Counted from the first letter of the stretch, positions 1 through 8,895 are shown. The stretch: DNA of 9,763 nucleotides from Planctomycetota bacterium (GCA_003644335.1 QNCB01000023.1:1-9763); one strand, 5' to 3'. Numbers and translations are program-made. The notes: generated by a model from the sequence alone, not told the origin.

Positions 1-2
1 AT

Positions 3-14
3 TAGTTAACTGGT
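3..14 (+). repeat. R4 gene-end repeat, partial copy
   Basis: TAGTTAACTGGT here matches the right half of the R4 unit (TTGATTGGTTAACTGG-like) seen after other genes in the window. It reads on the plus strand. Because the other copies read in the direction of the gene they follow, a plus-strand gene may end just left of the window; that is inference. Confidence 0.35.
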
Positions 15-111
15 AAAAGATTACAAAACAAATACGCCAAAGCTCTCTGTCCAGATAAGACCTGGAAAACAAGGGTTTTCGACGCTGTAAAGGTTTGTGT
101 AATTCTTTACT

Positions 112-136
112 AATCAACTAGTTAACCAATCAACCA
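112..136 (-). repeat. R4 gene-end repeat
   Basis: Read on the minus strand this is TGGTTGATTGGTTAACTAG followed by TTGATT. It starts three bases after the stop codon of the RNase HII-like gene. The same 17-base core, AGTTAACCAATCAACCA on the plus strand, recurs exactly at 3308-3324 over the rsfS stop codon, and a diverged copy follows the plus-strand gene at 8847. Confidence 0.7.
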
Positions 137-138
137 GC

Positions 139-1266
139 CTATCGGGTGCGGTAGACGCTTGACGGGTCTATCCCCAGTTTTTCCATAGCCTGAGTTATCT
201 CGCTGTAGAACCGCCTGCCATCTACATAATACCCCGCCGTTGGTTTGATGTCGGCTACATGCTCAGCCCAGAACCGGTTGAAACATTCCATGCACAGCTC
301 GCGGAGGTACTTGCTGAGCATCGACGCCAAAGCGACCGGCAGGGATTTGTCCTCCGCTCCGACGCGAAAGGCTATTTCGATGCGACGCGGGCCTGCGATG
401 ATGCGATACGCGCTGAGCAGGTCGCATTCTTCCACGATTTTCAGATCGCAGCCTGGGAATAGCCTTTGAAGCTGAGGCCTGTACCGCACGCGTCCGCCCT
501 GGCGGTCGACTGTTATGCGGATGTGCTCGCCGGGCCAGGCCTGGCAGAGGCGCATCAGCGATCGGCTGGTGATGTCCAGGGTTGCGGTGGATTTGTTGTT
601 CGTTGCAACGATGAGTTTGTTGAACTCGCTGACGAAGACAGGCTCTGCCCGCATCGACAGCAGCGACAGGCCCGCGGGTTTCATCGCCACCCGCAGAGCG
701 TTGGCTGTCAGCTCGATGTCCGTAGCACTAGCCTGGCTGGGCAGGGGCAAGTCGCAGGAATCATACCACGGATAACTATTGGCCTGGCGCCTCGCGCCGG
801 GGGCAACGGCGTCCAGCAACTCCCCCAGCGAACGCGGCAATGTAGCACAGCCGCCTCCGGCTGTGGTTTTTTGTAGCACAGTCGCCCCCGGCTGTGGTTT
901 TTGTGGCTGAGGTTTTTTTGTAGCTGTATTTGTGTTCGTTGCAGGAGAATTTTTTTCACAGCCGGGGGCGACTGCGCTACGTGTTGCCGCACATAACAAC
1001 ATCGTCAGCACGCCTCGCTCCAGCGGAACCAAGCCATCGGCTTTCTTGCGATTGAAAAGTTTCTTGCTGTCCCCCACGACGATCGACCCGCTCCGCCGAG
1101 CCTGGGATTTCTTGCGGGTAACGCAGCCTGTCAAAATAGGCCAAAGGTTAGGCCCGCCCACCTCCCCGCCAGCTCCGCCCTGGCTCAGGCGAAACGATGC
1201 AGCTGAGACCACCAAAGGTCCAAGCACAGGCCCCAAACCAGCTTCGTCTATTCCCGCAAGAATCAT
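139..1266 (-). CDS. RNase HII-like protein, long planctomycete-type, with repeat-derived insert
   Basis: Predicted RNase H-fold nuclease of the RNase HII/HIII type, which cuts RNA in RNA-DNA hybrids in the cytoplasm. The ATG at 1266 gives 375 aa; a TTG at 1305 would add 13 residues that fall in a repeat, so I prefer the ATG, although neither has a clear Shine-Dalgarno. Signature GIDEAGLGPVLGPLVV is at residues 5-20 (catalytic Asp-Glu pair at 7-8). VGDSKKL near 64-70 and ITVDRQGGR near 251-259 supply further acidic residues. EDKSLPVALASMLSKYLREL near 305-324 resembles the RNase HIII segment ESKSLAVAAASIIA. RNase HII is normally about 200 aa; this one has extra segments and is not plain RnhB. 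Residues about 92-143 are Gln/Pro/Thr-rich and are encoded by three palindromic repeats plus linkers, an in-frame insertion. It lies 303 bases after argS, probably as its own transcription unit. Substrate preference is unknown. Confidence 0.82.
   Translation of the reverse strand: MILAGIDEAGLGPVLGPLVVSAASFRLSQGGAGGEVGGPNLWPILTGCVTRKKSQARRSGSIVVGDSKKLFNRKKADGLVPLERGVLTMLLCAATRSAVAPGCEKNSPATNTNTATKKPQPQKPQPGATVLQKTTAGGGCATLPRSLGELLDAVAPGARRQANSYPWYDSCDLPLPSQASATDIELTANALRVAMKPAGLSLLSMRAEPVFVSEFNKLIVATNNKSTATLDITSRSLMRLCQAWPGEHIRITVDRQGGRVRYRPQLQRLFPGCDLKIVEECDLLSAYRIIAGPRRIEIAFRVGAEDKSLPVALASMLSKYLRELCMECFNRFWAEHVADIKPTAGYYVDGRRFYSEITQAMEKLGIDPSSVYRTR
842..897 (+). repeat. R3 palindromic repeat, two tandem copies inside a coding region
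   Basis: Two 25-base copies (842-866 and 873-897) begin GTAGCACAG and end GGCTGTGG, six bases apart. The first contains CACAGCCG-CCTC-CGGCTGTG, a perfect 8-bp stem with a 4-base loop. Both lie inside the RNase HII-like gene, antisense to it, and are translated as QPGATVLQ and TTAGGGCATL. Confidence 0.85.
957..980 (-). repeat. R3 palindromic repeat, inverted copy inside a coding region
   Basis: Same unit as at 873-897 but in opposite orientation and with one changed base (GCGCTAC in place of TGTGCTAC-type end). It is read in the sense strand of the RNase HII-like gene and encodes RSAVAPGCEK. The reading frame differs from that used for the two other copies, yet all three stay open. Confidence 0.85.
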
Positions 1267-1302
1267 TTTAGATTTTATCCGCCCCCCTGTTTCCGCCACC
1301 CA

Positions 1303-1333
1303 CAAAATTCACCATGAAGCACATGAAGAGCAT
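1303..1333 (+). repeat. R1 interspersed repeat, 31 bases
   Basis: This 31-base unit (core ACCATGAAGCACATGAAGAG) is identical to 6967-6997. It overlaps the upstream TTG alternative start of the RNase HII-like gene, which argues against that start. On translation it gives His-Glu-Ala-His-Glu-Glu-His, a peptide often seen in spurious planctomycete ORFs. Confidence 0.85.
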
Positions 1334-1370
1334 AAATTTGCATTCTCTTTCGCGTATTTCGTAGTTTTAC

Positions 1371-1468
1371 TTTCACAGCCATCCCATAACAGGATGGCTT
1401 GACAGATCCGTAGGAGCGATATCTTTGTAGTAAAATACGGTATGAATTTTTAGCTCCTACGGAGCTAA
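1371..1468 (+). repeat. R2a interspersed repeat with hairpins
   Basis: Positions 1371-1457 align without gaps to 8959-9045 with six mismatches in 87 bases. Two hairpins are visible: GCCATCC/GGATGGC (1378-1398, 7-bp stem) and CGTAGGAGC (1409-1417) with GCTCCTACG (1453-1461). The 303-base gap between argS and the RNase HII-like gene (1267-1569) is filled mainly by R1, R2a and the R5/R6 units; no gene or clear promoter was found in it. Confidence 0.85.
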
Positions 1469-1516
1469 AGCAAAAAAAACGTGAACGGTTACGAAGTTAA
1501 AAACAAAATTAGTGTC

Positions 1517-1565
1517 ATTCGTGTTCCGCTGTTTTTGTTTTTACTGATAACTGACAGCTGATAAC
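1517..1565 (+). repeat. R5/R6 AT-rich interspersed repeat units
   Basis: ATTCGTGTTCCGC (1517-1529) and TTTTTACTGATAACTGACAG (from 1539) recur in the same order and orientation at 7121-7205 (ATTCGTGTTATTCGC, then TTTTACTAACATCTGATTACTGACAG in two pieces). The unit ends five bases before the argS stop codon. Confidence 0.65.
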
Positions 1566-1569
1566 TTTT

Positions 1570-3297
1570 TTACATTTGCTCGATGGTTTCGATGCCTAGC
1601 AATGCTAGGCTTTGCTTTATTGTCCGGGCGGTCAGGTCGCACAGGGCGAGTCTGCCCTGGCGAGTGTCGCCCTGGGCTTTGAGGACTGGGCAGTTTTCGT
1701 AAAAACTCATAAACGCCCCAGCCAGGTCGAACAGATACGCACATAATATATTAGGCCCAGATGTTTCCGCCACCGCGTCAAGAGTTTCGGGGAACTGCAC
1801 CAGCCGAATGGCCAAGGCCCGCTCAGCCTGGTGGCCCAGATGAACCTTCGCGCCCGCAAAATCCGTCGAATCGCCAGCTTCGCCCTTGCGGAAAATGCTG
1901 CGGATGCGAGCGTAAGCGTACTGCATATACGGAGCGGTATTGCCCTCGAGGGAGAGCATCTTGCCCCAGGAGAAAACGTAATCGCTCGTGCGGTTCTGAG
2001 CCAGGTCTGCGTACTTCAGCGCGCCGGTGCCGACGACGCGAGCGATTTCCTCGACGCGCTGCGGGGGCAGTTGCGGATTTTTCTCTCGCACAAGGGCCTC
2101 CGCCCGCTGTTGTGCCTGGGCTAGCAGGTCCATCAGCTTGACTGTCCCGCCGGTGCGGGTTTTGAAAGGCCTGCCGTCGTCGCCGAGCATCATGCCAAAA
2201 GGCACATGCTCCAGCTGAATATTTTCCGGCACAAACCCAGCCCGGCGGGCGATGAGAAAAACCTGGGCGAAGTGCTGGGCCTGTCTGCTGTCGGTAACAT
2301 AGATAATTCGATTGGCTCCCAGTTCGCCGCTGCGATATCGCAGAGCAGCGAGGTCTGTCGTGGCGTAGAGGTACCCGCCATCGGACTTGCGGACGATGAC
2401 AAAGGCCCGCTCGTCGTCCTTGTTGCGGAACTCGTCAAGGAACACGCCCGCAGCTCCGTCGGACTTGTCCAACAGCCCGGCAGCTTGCAAATCCTCGACG
2501 ACCCCGGGCAGGGAATCGTTGTAAAAACTCTCGCCGCGAACGTCGTCGCCGGTCAGCCCAACGCCGAGTTTCTCGTAGACTTCTTCGCAGTGTCCCAGCG
2601 AGGCCGCCAGGAAAGCACGCCAATTTTCCAGGCAGTCCTTGTCGCCAGCCTGGAGAGCTACGACCGTTTGGCGGGCGGCGTTGGCGAAGTCTTCGTCCTG
2701 GTCGAACCGTTGCTTGGCCTGGCGGTAGAAATCTTCGAGGTCAGCCAAGCTCTCGCCCGAGCCGTTGGTTTCCCGCATATAGGCTAGGAGCATTCCGAAC
2801 TGCGTGCCCCAGTCGCCGACGTGGTTTTGGCGGATGACGCGATGGCCTTGGTACTCCAACACGCGAGCCAGGGCGTCGCCGATAATTGTACTCCGCAGAT
2901 GGCCTACGTGCATTTCCTTAGCCAGGTTCGGGCCTGAATAATCGACCACGACGGTTTGGGGCTGGGCGGGTTTGTCCAGGCCTAGCTTTTCGTCAGCCGC
3001 GTTGCGGGCCAGTTGCCCAGCGAGCCAATCGTCCTTCAGGAAAATGTTGAGGAACCCAGGCCCCGCCAGCTCGACCTTCTGGGCCAGGTCGGTCAGGTCG
3101 AGATTTTCGAGGACTTTTTCAGCGAATTGTCGGGGGTTGGTTTTTAGTTGCTTAGCCCTAGCCATGCAGCCATTGGCCTGGTAGTCGCCAAACTGAGGCT
3201 TGCCCGAGCGGGCAACTATCGCCGGCGAGTCGCCATCCCCGCCCGCCGCTGCGATAGCCAAGCTGATGCGCGACTCCAATTCCCTGCGTAAGTTCAT
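1570..3297 (-). CDS. argS: arginyl-tRNA synthetase
   Basis: Class I aminoacyl-tRNA synthetase that charges tRNA-Arg with arginine using ATP in the cytoplasm, releasing AMP and PPi. 575 aa, close to the 577 aa of the E. coli enzyme. The N-terminal tRNA-recognition (Add1) domain spans about residues 1-90 with FGDYQAN at 36-42. The catalytic Rossmann domain carries the HIGH-type signature HVGH at 130-133 inside SGPNLAKEMHVGHLRST, followed by NHVGDWGTQFGML at 158-170. In place of canonical KMSKS there is FKTRTGGTVKL at 378-388, as in the E. coli type. The C-terminal DALR anticodon-binding domain runs from about 450 and ends LLGIETIEQM, the usual ArgRS terminus. The ATG at 3297 lies 20 bases after the rsfS stop and lacks a strong Shine-Dalgarno, so translational coupling with rsfS is plausible. 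Nothing essential is missing. Confidence 0.98.
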   Translation of the reverse strand: MNLRRELESRISLAIAAAGGDGDSPAIVARSGKPQFGDYQANGCMARAKQLKTNPRQFAEKVLENLDLTDLAQKVELAGPGFLNIFLKDDWLAGQLARNAADEKLGLDKPAQPQTVVVDYSGPNLAKEMHVGHLRSTIIGDALARVLEYQGHRVIRQNHVGDWGTQFGMLLAYMRETNGSGESLADLEDFYRQAKQRFDQDEDFANAARQTVVALQAGDKDCLENWRAFLAASLGHCEEVYEKLGVGLTGDDVRGESFYNDSLPGVVEDLQAAGLLDKSDGAAGVFLDEFRNKDDERAFVIVRKSDGGYLYATTDLAALRYRSGELGANRIIYVTDSRQAQHFAQVFLIARRAGFVPENIQLEHVPFGMMLGDDGRPFKTRTGGTVKLMDLLAQAQQRAEALVREKNPQLPPQRVEEIARVVGTGALKYADLAQNRTSDYVFSWGKMLSLEGNTAPYMQYAYARIRSIFRKGEAGDSTDFAGAKVHLGHQAERALAIRLVQFPETLDAVAETSGPNILCAYLFDLAGAFMSFYENCPVLKAQGDTRQGRLALCDLTARTIKQSLALLGIETIEQM

Positions 3298-3305
3298 TTT
3301 TTAAT

Positions 3306-3324
3306 CCAGTTAACCAATCAACCA
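3306..3324 (-). repeat. R4 gene-end repeat overlapping the rsfS stop
   Basis: Minus-strand reading TGGTTGATTGGTTAACTGG. The rsfS stop codon TGA (3320-3318) is the TGA inside the repeat, and the rest forms most of the 20-base rsfS-argS spacer. Its plus-strand 17-base core (3308-3324) is identical to 119-135. Confidence 0.75.
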
Positions 3325-3743
3325 TTCCAGTCTATCCGCGGGGCTTCGCCCCAGATAAGTTCCAGGTCGTAGTGTTTGCGGAGGTCCTGGTTGAACAGGT
3401 GCACGACGACGTCCACGAAATCCAGCACGACCCAGTCGCCTACGCCCAGGCCTGCTGACTTCCAGACCTTGTTGTCCAGCTCCTTGCCGAGCGACTGAAG
3501 TTCATCAGCCAGGGCGGCTATTTGTCTGCTGCTCGTGCCCGTGCCAATCACGAAAAAATTCGTAATCGGGCTGACGCCTCGCAAGTCCAGCACGAGAATA
3601 TCCTCAGCGTTACGCTCCTGGGCGAGCTTCGCAAAACGCACCGCGAGGGCTTGCGAATCTGCGCCCACAGCCGAGGGCGACTGTGCTGCATTTTTACAGC
3701 CCGGGGCGGTTGTGCTGTGCGCTGTGTTTTTCGTTTTTGCCAT
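3318..3743 (-). CDS. rsfS: ribosomal silencing factor RsfS (Iojap/YbeB family)
   Basis: RsfS binds ribosomal protein uL14 on the free 50S subunit and blocks joining with 30S, which lowers translation in stationary phase or starvation. The domain fills about residues 28-141 of this 141-aa product: [21 protein letters not shown], then [13 protein letters not shown], then [17 protein letters not shown] and the typical end [12 protein letters not shown]. The ATG at 3743 is one base past the hppA stop (TGA-T-ATG) and has no obvious Shine-Dalgarno, which suggests coupling to hppA. A TTG at 3758 would overlap hppA by 14 bases and is less likely. Residues about 7-27 are an unusual N-terminal extension, encoded by two copies of the R3 palindromic repeat; ordinary RsfS proteins start close to the conserved domain. 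The extension probably does not touch the uL14-binding surface; that is inference. Confidence 0.96.
   Translation of the reverse strand: MAKTKNTAHSTTAPGCKNAAQSPSAVGADSQALAVRFAKLAQERNAEDILVLDLRGVSPITNFFVIGTGTSSRQIAALADELQSLGKELDNKVWKSAGLGVGDWVVLDFVDVVVHLFNQDLRKHYDLELIWGEAPRIDWNG
3666..3720 (-). repeat. R3 palindromic repeat, two copies inside rsfS
   Basis: Copies at 3666-3689 (CACAGCCGAGGGCGACTGTG core) and 3696-3720 (ACAGCCCGGGGCGGTTGTGC core), six bases apart, both in the sense orientation of rsfS. They encode the segments [10 protein letters not shown] and [10 protein letters not shown] of the RsfS N-terminus. The spacing equals that of the pair at 842-897. Confidence 0.85.
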
Positions 3744-3744
3744 A

Positions 3745-6387
<2,643 letters not shown>

Positions 6388-6390
<3 letters not shown>

Positions 6391-6403
6391 AATCATGCTC
6401 CTT
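6388..6403 (-). promoter_or_regulatory. Shine-Dalgarno that decides the hppA start
   Basis: The minus strand reads AAGGAG-C-ATG-ATT-GTG. AAGGAG (6403-6398) is one base from the ATG at 6396, too close for normal initiation, but seven bases from the in-frame GTG at 6390. I therefore prefer GTG; the ATG would add two residues (Met-Ile). Confidence 0.6.
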
Positions 6404-6456
6404 GTGTTAGTGAAAGTTGCGGGTAGACCGATACTGAATGGGTTGTCATTAAACGT

Positions 6457-6480
6457 GTAGCACAACCGCCCTTGGCTGTG
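6457..6480 (+). repeat. R3 palindromic repeat, intergenic copy
   Basis: GTAGCACAACCGCCCTTGGC followed by TGTG: a diverged copy of the unit found inside the RNase HII-like gene and rsfS. It sits about 65 bases upstream of the hppA start and is plus-oriented, antisense to hppA. Confidence 0.75.
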
Positions 6481-6490
6481 CTATTCGTGG

Positions 6491-6517
6491 CTTGGGCATC
6501 TTGCCCAAGTGTTTTTT
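6491..6517 (+). terminator. perfect hairpin with T-run between rpsU and hppA
   Basis: CTTGGGCA-TCT-TGCCCAAG (6491-6509) is a perfect 8-bp stem with a 3-base loop, followed on the plus strand by TG and six T. In form it is a plus-strand intrinsic terminator, but the flanking genes run on the minus strand, so it may instead be another palindromic repeat unit or limit antisense transcription into rpsU. Confidence 0.4.
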
Positions 6518-6525
6518 GTTTTTGC

Positions 6526-6543
6526 CATGCAACAAGTTGCATG
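6526..6543. repeat. short palindrome CATGCAAC-AA-GTTGCATG
   Basis: Perfect 8-base inverted repeat separated by AA. It is 16 bases from the hairpin at 6491-6509. The two-base centre is too tight for a stable RNA loop without opening a pair, so it could be a protein-binding operator or a repeat remnant. Function not known. Confidence 0.4.
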
Positions 6544-6608
6544 ACCTATGTTTTCCCAGCCGGGGGCATACGGGGAGACCGGCTAGGCCCAGGCTACAGG
6601 CCAAGTCG

Positions 6609-6794
6609 CTAAACAACCCCAGCCACTGCTCGCTTGGCGCTCTTGCGTCTCCGTCTGCGTCGCTGTTCAGAGGGTTTTTCGTAATAGCTTTTTCGCTTTA
6701 CGTCCTTAATCAGGCCTTCCTTCTCGCACATCTTCTTAAACCGCTTGAGCATCTGCTCAATCGACTCGCCGCCTCTTGACTTGATTTTGATCAT
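6609..6794 (-). CDS. rpsU: 30S ribosomal protein bS21
   Basis: Small basic protein of the 30S subunit platform, near the anti-Shine-Dalgarno end of 16S rRNA, involved in initiation. 61 aa, within the usual 57-71. It starts MIKIKSRGGESIEQMLKRFK, a clear bS21 N-terminus, with the middle CEKEGLIKDVKRKSYYEKPSE and the family's Arg/Lys-rich tail RRRRRRKSAKRA. The same frame is open back to 6986, but everything before the ATG at 6794 is unlike bS21 and runs into an R1 repeat, so it is untranslated. A possible Shine-Dalgarno AAAGGAAA lies about 13-14 bases upstream, rather far. A good promoter is at 6889-6916. The gap to hppA is over 200 bases and holds palindromes, so co-transcription with hppA is uncertain. 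Confidence 0.96.
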   Translation of the reverse strand: MIKIKSRGGESIEQMLKRFKKMCEKEGLIKDVKRKSYYEKPSEQRRRRRRKSAKRAVAGVV

Positions 6795-6888
6795 GCCGTA
6801 ACCGTATTTCCTTTCAAGTTTCCTAATCCGCCTGCCGTCCCGGCGCGGGGATGGGCCATTATCGTAAACAAAAAATCCAGGTTGAACC

Positions 6889-6916
6889 ATCATATTTATT
6901 TGCCACGCCGAATCAA
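6889..6916 (-). promoter_or_regulatory. candidate sigma70-type promoter for rpsU
   Basis: On the minus strand TTGATT (6916-6911) and TATGAT (6894-6889) are separated by 16 bases. TATGAT matches the -10 consensus in five of six positions, TTGATT the -35 in four. Predicted start near 6882 gives an 88-base leader for rpsU with a GC-rich patch (6830-6858) and possible short stems such as TCCC/GGGA. The spacer is AT-rich, which supports the call. Confidence 0.5.
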
Positions 6917-6966
6917 GTACTTTAAGATGTTTTCTGAAAAATTTTGACAGCCGCTCATGGCTACAC

Positions 6967-6997
6967 CAAAATTCACCATGAAGCACATGAAGAGCAT
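6967..6997 (+). repeat. R1 interspersed repeat, second identical copy
   Basis: All 31 bases equal those at 1303-1333, 5.6 kb away. It opens a repeat-packed stretch (6967-7324) that fills most of the 585-base divergent gap between rpsU and the exported protein gene. Confidence 0.85.
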
Positions 6998-7057
6998 GAA
7001 GTTCTTTTTTTTGTTTTCTTTGTCATTCCCGCGAAGCTTGTCCTCGGCCCGACCGGG

Positions 7058-7114
7058 GAGCGGCATCTTTGTGTTGGCTTTGGGACCAATTTAAGATATC
7101 GCTCCTACGGAGCT
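7058..7114 (+). repeat. R2b hairpin repeat
   Basis: Left arm GAGCGGCATCTT (7058-7069), 23-base loop, right arm from 7093 to 7114. It matches 9050-9106 in length, loop size and most bases. Before it (7019-7038) lies TTTGTCATTCCCGCGAAGC, a fragment of the widespread GTCATTCCCGCG-type repeat also seen at 8890. Confidence 0.75.
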
Positions 7115-7120
7115 AAAAAA

Positions 7121-7205
7121 ATTCGTGTTATTCGCTTTTTATTCGTGTAATTCGTGTTACGTTGTTTTTGCTTTTACTAACATCTGATTACTGACAGCTT
7201 TTTTA
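7121..7205 (+). repeat. R5/R6 repeat units
   Basis: ATTCGTGTTATTCG and ATTCGTGTAATTCGTGTTAC form a short internal repetition (7121-7160). This is followed at 7166-7205 by a TTTTACT...CTGATTACTGACAGC unit, parallel to 1517-1565. No coding capacity is apparent. Confidence 0.6.
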
Positions 7206-7217
7206 AATCTTCAAGTC

Positions 7218-7324
7218 CTTCATGAGCTTCATGGTGCAATCGGTTTTTTGTGCGACAGGCTAACCTTTTATGTAGAAGGGGTTCTTGTTAAGATACAACT
7301 TCGTGCTCTTCATGTTCCACATGG
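7218..7324 (-). repeat. R1-like repeats in inverted orientation, two diverged copies
   Basis: CTTCATGAGCTTCATGGTG (7218-7236) and GTGCTCTTCATGTTCCACAT (7303-7322, then GG) are reverse-complement variants of the R1 unit at 6967-6997. Together with that copy they frame the divergent intergenic region. The second lies about 40 bases before the Shine-Dalgarno of the next gene, so it is probably in that gene's leader or promoter. No convincing promoter was found here. Confidence 0.6.
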
Positions 7325-7379
7325 CGAGTACGCATTGTTCGTGTTTGGCTGAGGAAGTTAATGGAAAGGAGCATTTGCG

Positions 7380-8840
7380 ATGATTTGTCGAAGAATCGTT
7401 TTGCTAGCGGTGGTGGGGTTAGTTTGCTTGGCTGGGCCGGGCTGGGGGCAGGGGATCGCCAACAAAACCCGCGACAGGTGGTTGACCGTAACAGGCCAGG
7501 CTGCGGGGACTACGCTAAAGGCCAGGGATCAGGCCGAGGCCAAGGCCCTCCGCAAAGCTGTCGAGCAAGGCTGCGGCGTGTTTATCAAAGCCCAGTCCAA
7601 AACCAAAAACTTTCGGGGCATCTACGACAAGGTCTTTGCCGATGCGGTGGGCTATGTGAAGGAGCACTCGATTGTCAAAGCCTGGATAGCTGACGGCGTG
7701 TACAACGTAACGGTGCGGGCACTGGTCTCGACCCAACGGTTCGAGCGGGACTGGTCAGCTATCGCGCACACCTACCACCAGGAAAACAACCCCCGGGTCA
7801 TCATCGCTATCGCCGAGACTACATATACGATGGTCAACGATCTGGAAGAGCAGGAGACACGCGCATCCGTTCGCGCGGTCGATGTAGCTGCCACCAGCGA
7901 CCGCCAGGCCTCGGCTGTGGAGGGAGGCACAGCGGTCGCCCAGCAGAGCAACACCGCTGTCTCCGGCAGGTTCCGCAGGCGGGGCACACAGGCCAGGCCC
8001 AGGCGATGGGCGACCATGACCCAGGCCCAGCGGGCAGATTGGCTTCGCGCAGCGGAGGCCAGGGAGCGGTCTGCCGCCCGCGTAACCGGCAGCGACACCC
8101 GGGCTACCAGCGACAGTTACAAAATCTGGCGGCGGGTCGCCAGCAGTTTGAAAGAGGGAGGCCAGGTGCAAACGAGCATCGAAGATTTCTTCATCAGCCG
8201 AGATATTAAGCTGGTGGATCGCGGCACGGCAACGCAGGTCAACAAGCGGGATATTATGCTCGCTGCAGCCAAGGACGACACAGCCCAGGTCGCAGCCCTG
8301 GGCGCGAGGTTCAAAGCCGATGTGGTTATCATAGGTTCCGCAGCTGCGAAGTACGCGAGGGAAATTCAGCTCGGCAATGCCACGATGTACCGGTACACCG
8401 CCAAGCTCGTCGTCCGCGCGATACGGACGGACTCGGCCCAGTTGCTGGCCTCGAAGACCTTCACCGCTACCGCCAACTCCACCAGCAAGACCGGTGGCGA
8501 GGACAAAGCCCTGGCCAAGCTCGCCGCCCAGGCCAGCCCGAAACTCCTGGCTGCTGTCGTCGAGGCCTGGCGAAAACAGGTCAATGTTACCCGCGACATC
8601 CGCTTGCAAATTTCGGGCATGACCTATCGAGACTGGAAAAAGTTCCGTACCCAGGCCGGCGAGCTGCGCGGCGTAAAAGCCCTGCGAATGCGCGAGATAA
8701 CCGAATCTGTCGCCAACATAGACGTGGACTACGAATTCTCCACCGACAACCTGGCGGAAAGCCTGGAGAACCTCAAAGATATCCAGCTGGAAGTGGTAGA
8801 GTTCAACCCCAACCGCCTGAAGCTAAAAATGATAAAGTAG
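7380..8840 (+). CDS. exported FlgT/CsgG-like envelope protein
   Basis: 486 aa. Start is firm: AAAGGAG (7365-7371) lies eight bases before the ATG. Residues 1-23 form a signal peptide (MICRRIVLLAVVGLVCLAGP, then GWGQ), so it acts in the periplasm or at the outer membrane. Residues about 33-124 resemble the FlgT N-terminal domain: VTGQAAG, a helix with ARDQAEAKALRKAVEQGCG, then GYVKEHSIV and DGVYNVTVRALV. Residues about 139-400 resemble a CsgG/FlgT-middle fold: NPRVIIAIAETTY, EDFFISRDIKLVDR, ALGARFKADVVIIGSAAAKY, LVVRAIRTDSAQLLASKTFTA. The tail (405-486) has the repeat-like form VTRDIRLQISGMTY...ELRGVKALRMREI...LEVVEFNPNRLKLKMI known from similar proteins. Residues about 155-245 are an Ala/Arg-rich linker splitting the CsgG-like part. 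No lipobox is seen. No flagellar or curli genes lie nearby. Role unknown; perhaps envelope assembly. Confidence 0.85.
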   Translation: MICRRIVLLAVVGLVCLAGPGWGQGIANKTRDRWLTVTGQAAGTTLKARDQAEAKALRKAVEQGCGVFIKAQSKTKNFRGIYDKVFADAVGYVKEHSIVKAWIADGVYNVTVRALVSTQRFERDWSAIAHTYHQENNPRVIIAIAETTYTMVNDLEEQETRASVRAVDVAATSDRQASAVEGGTAVAQQSNTAVSGRFRRRGTQARPRRWATMTQAQRADWLRAAEARERSAARVTGSDTRATSDSYKIWRRVASSLKEGGQVQTSIEDFFISRDIKLVDRGTATQVNKRDIMLAAAKDDTAQVAALGARFKADVVIIGSAAAKYAREIQLGNATMYRYTAKLVVRAIRTDSAQLLASKTFTATANSTSKTGGEDKALAKLAAQASPKLLAAVVEAWRKQVNVTRDIRLQISGMTYRDWKKFRTQAGELRGVKALRMREITESVANIDVDYEFSTDNLAESLENLKDIQLEVVEFNPNRLKLKMIK

Positions 8841-8846
8841 GCTGAT

Positions 8847-8868
8847 GGGTTGGTGGATTGGTTGATTG
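8847..8868 (+). repeat. R4 gene-end repeat, diverged copy
   Basis: GGGTTGGTGGATTGGTTGAT follows the stop of the FlgT/CsgG-like gene by six bases. Orientation relative to the gene is the same as for the copies after the RNase HII-like gene and rsfS. The run TAGGCTG at the stop is shared with the former (TAGGCTGG). Confidence 0.55.
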
Positions 8869-8895
8869 CTTGACCGGCCGGGCACTCCCCTTGTC

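Noticed and set aside
842..980. CRISPR array, because of clustered short palindromic repeats
   Set aside because: Copies vary in orientation and spacing, spacers are only six bases or absent, the segment is translated, and no cas genes are present.
466..1402. Plus-strand open frames opposite the RNase HII-like gene
   Set aside because: They are antisense shadows of a gene with conserved catalytic motifs and no product of theirs resembles a known family.
6795..6986. N-terminal extension of bS21 to the open frame at 6986
   Set aside because: The extension has no bS21 similarity, starts at a GTG inside an R1 repeat and contains the likely promoter; the family start at 6794 is clear.
7755..8609. 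Long open frame on the minus strand opposite the FlgT/CsgG-like gene
   Set aside because: Its sequence is the antisense shadow of a gene with signal peptide, strong Shine-Dalgarno and recognisable domains; it shows no family motif of its own.
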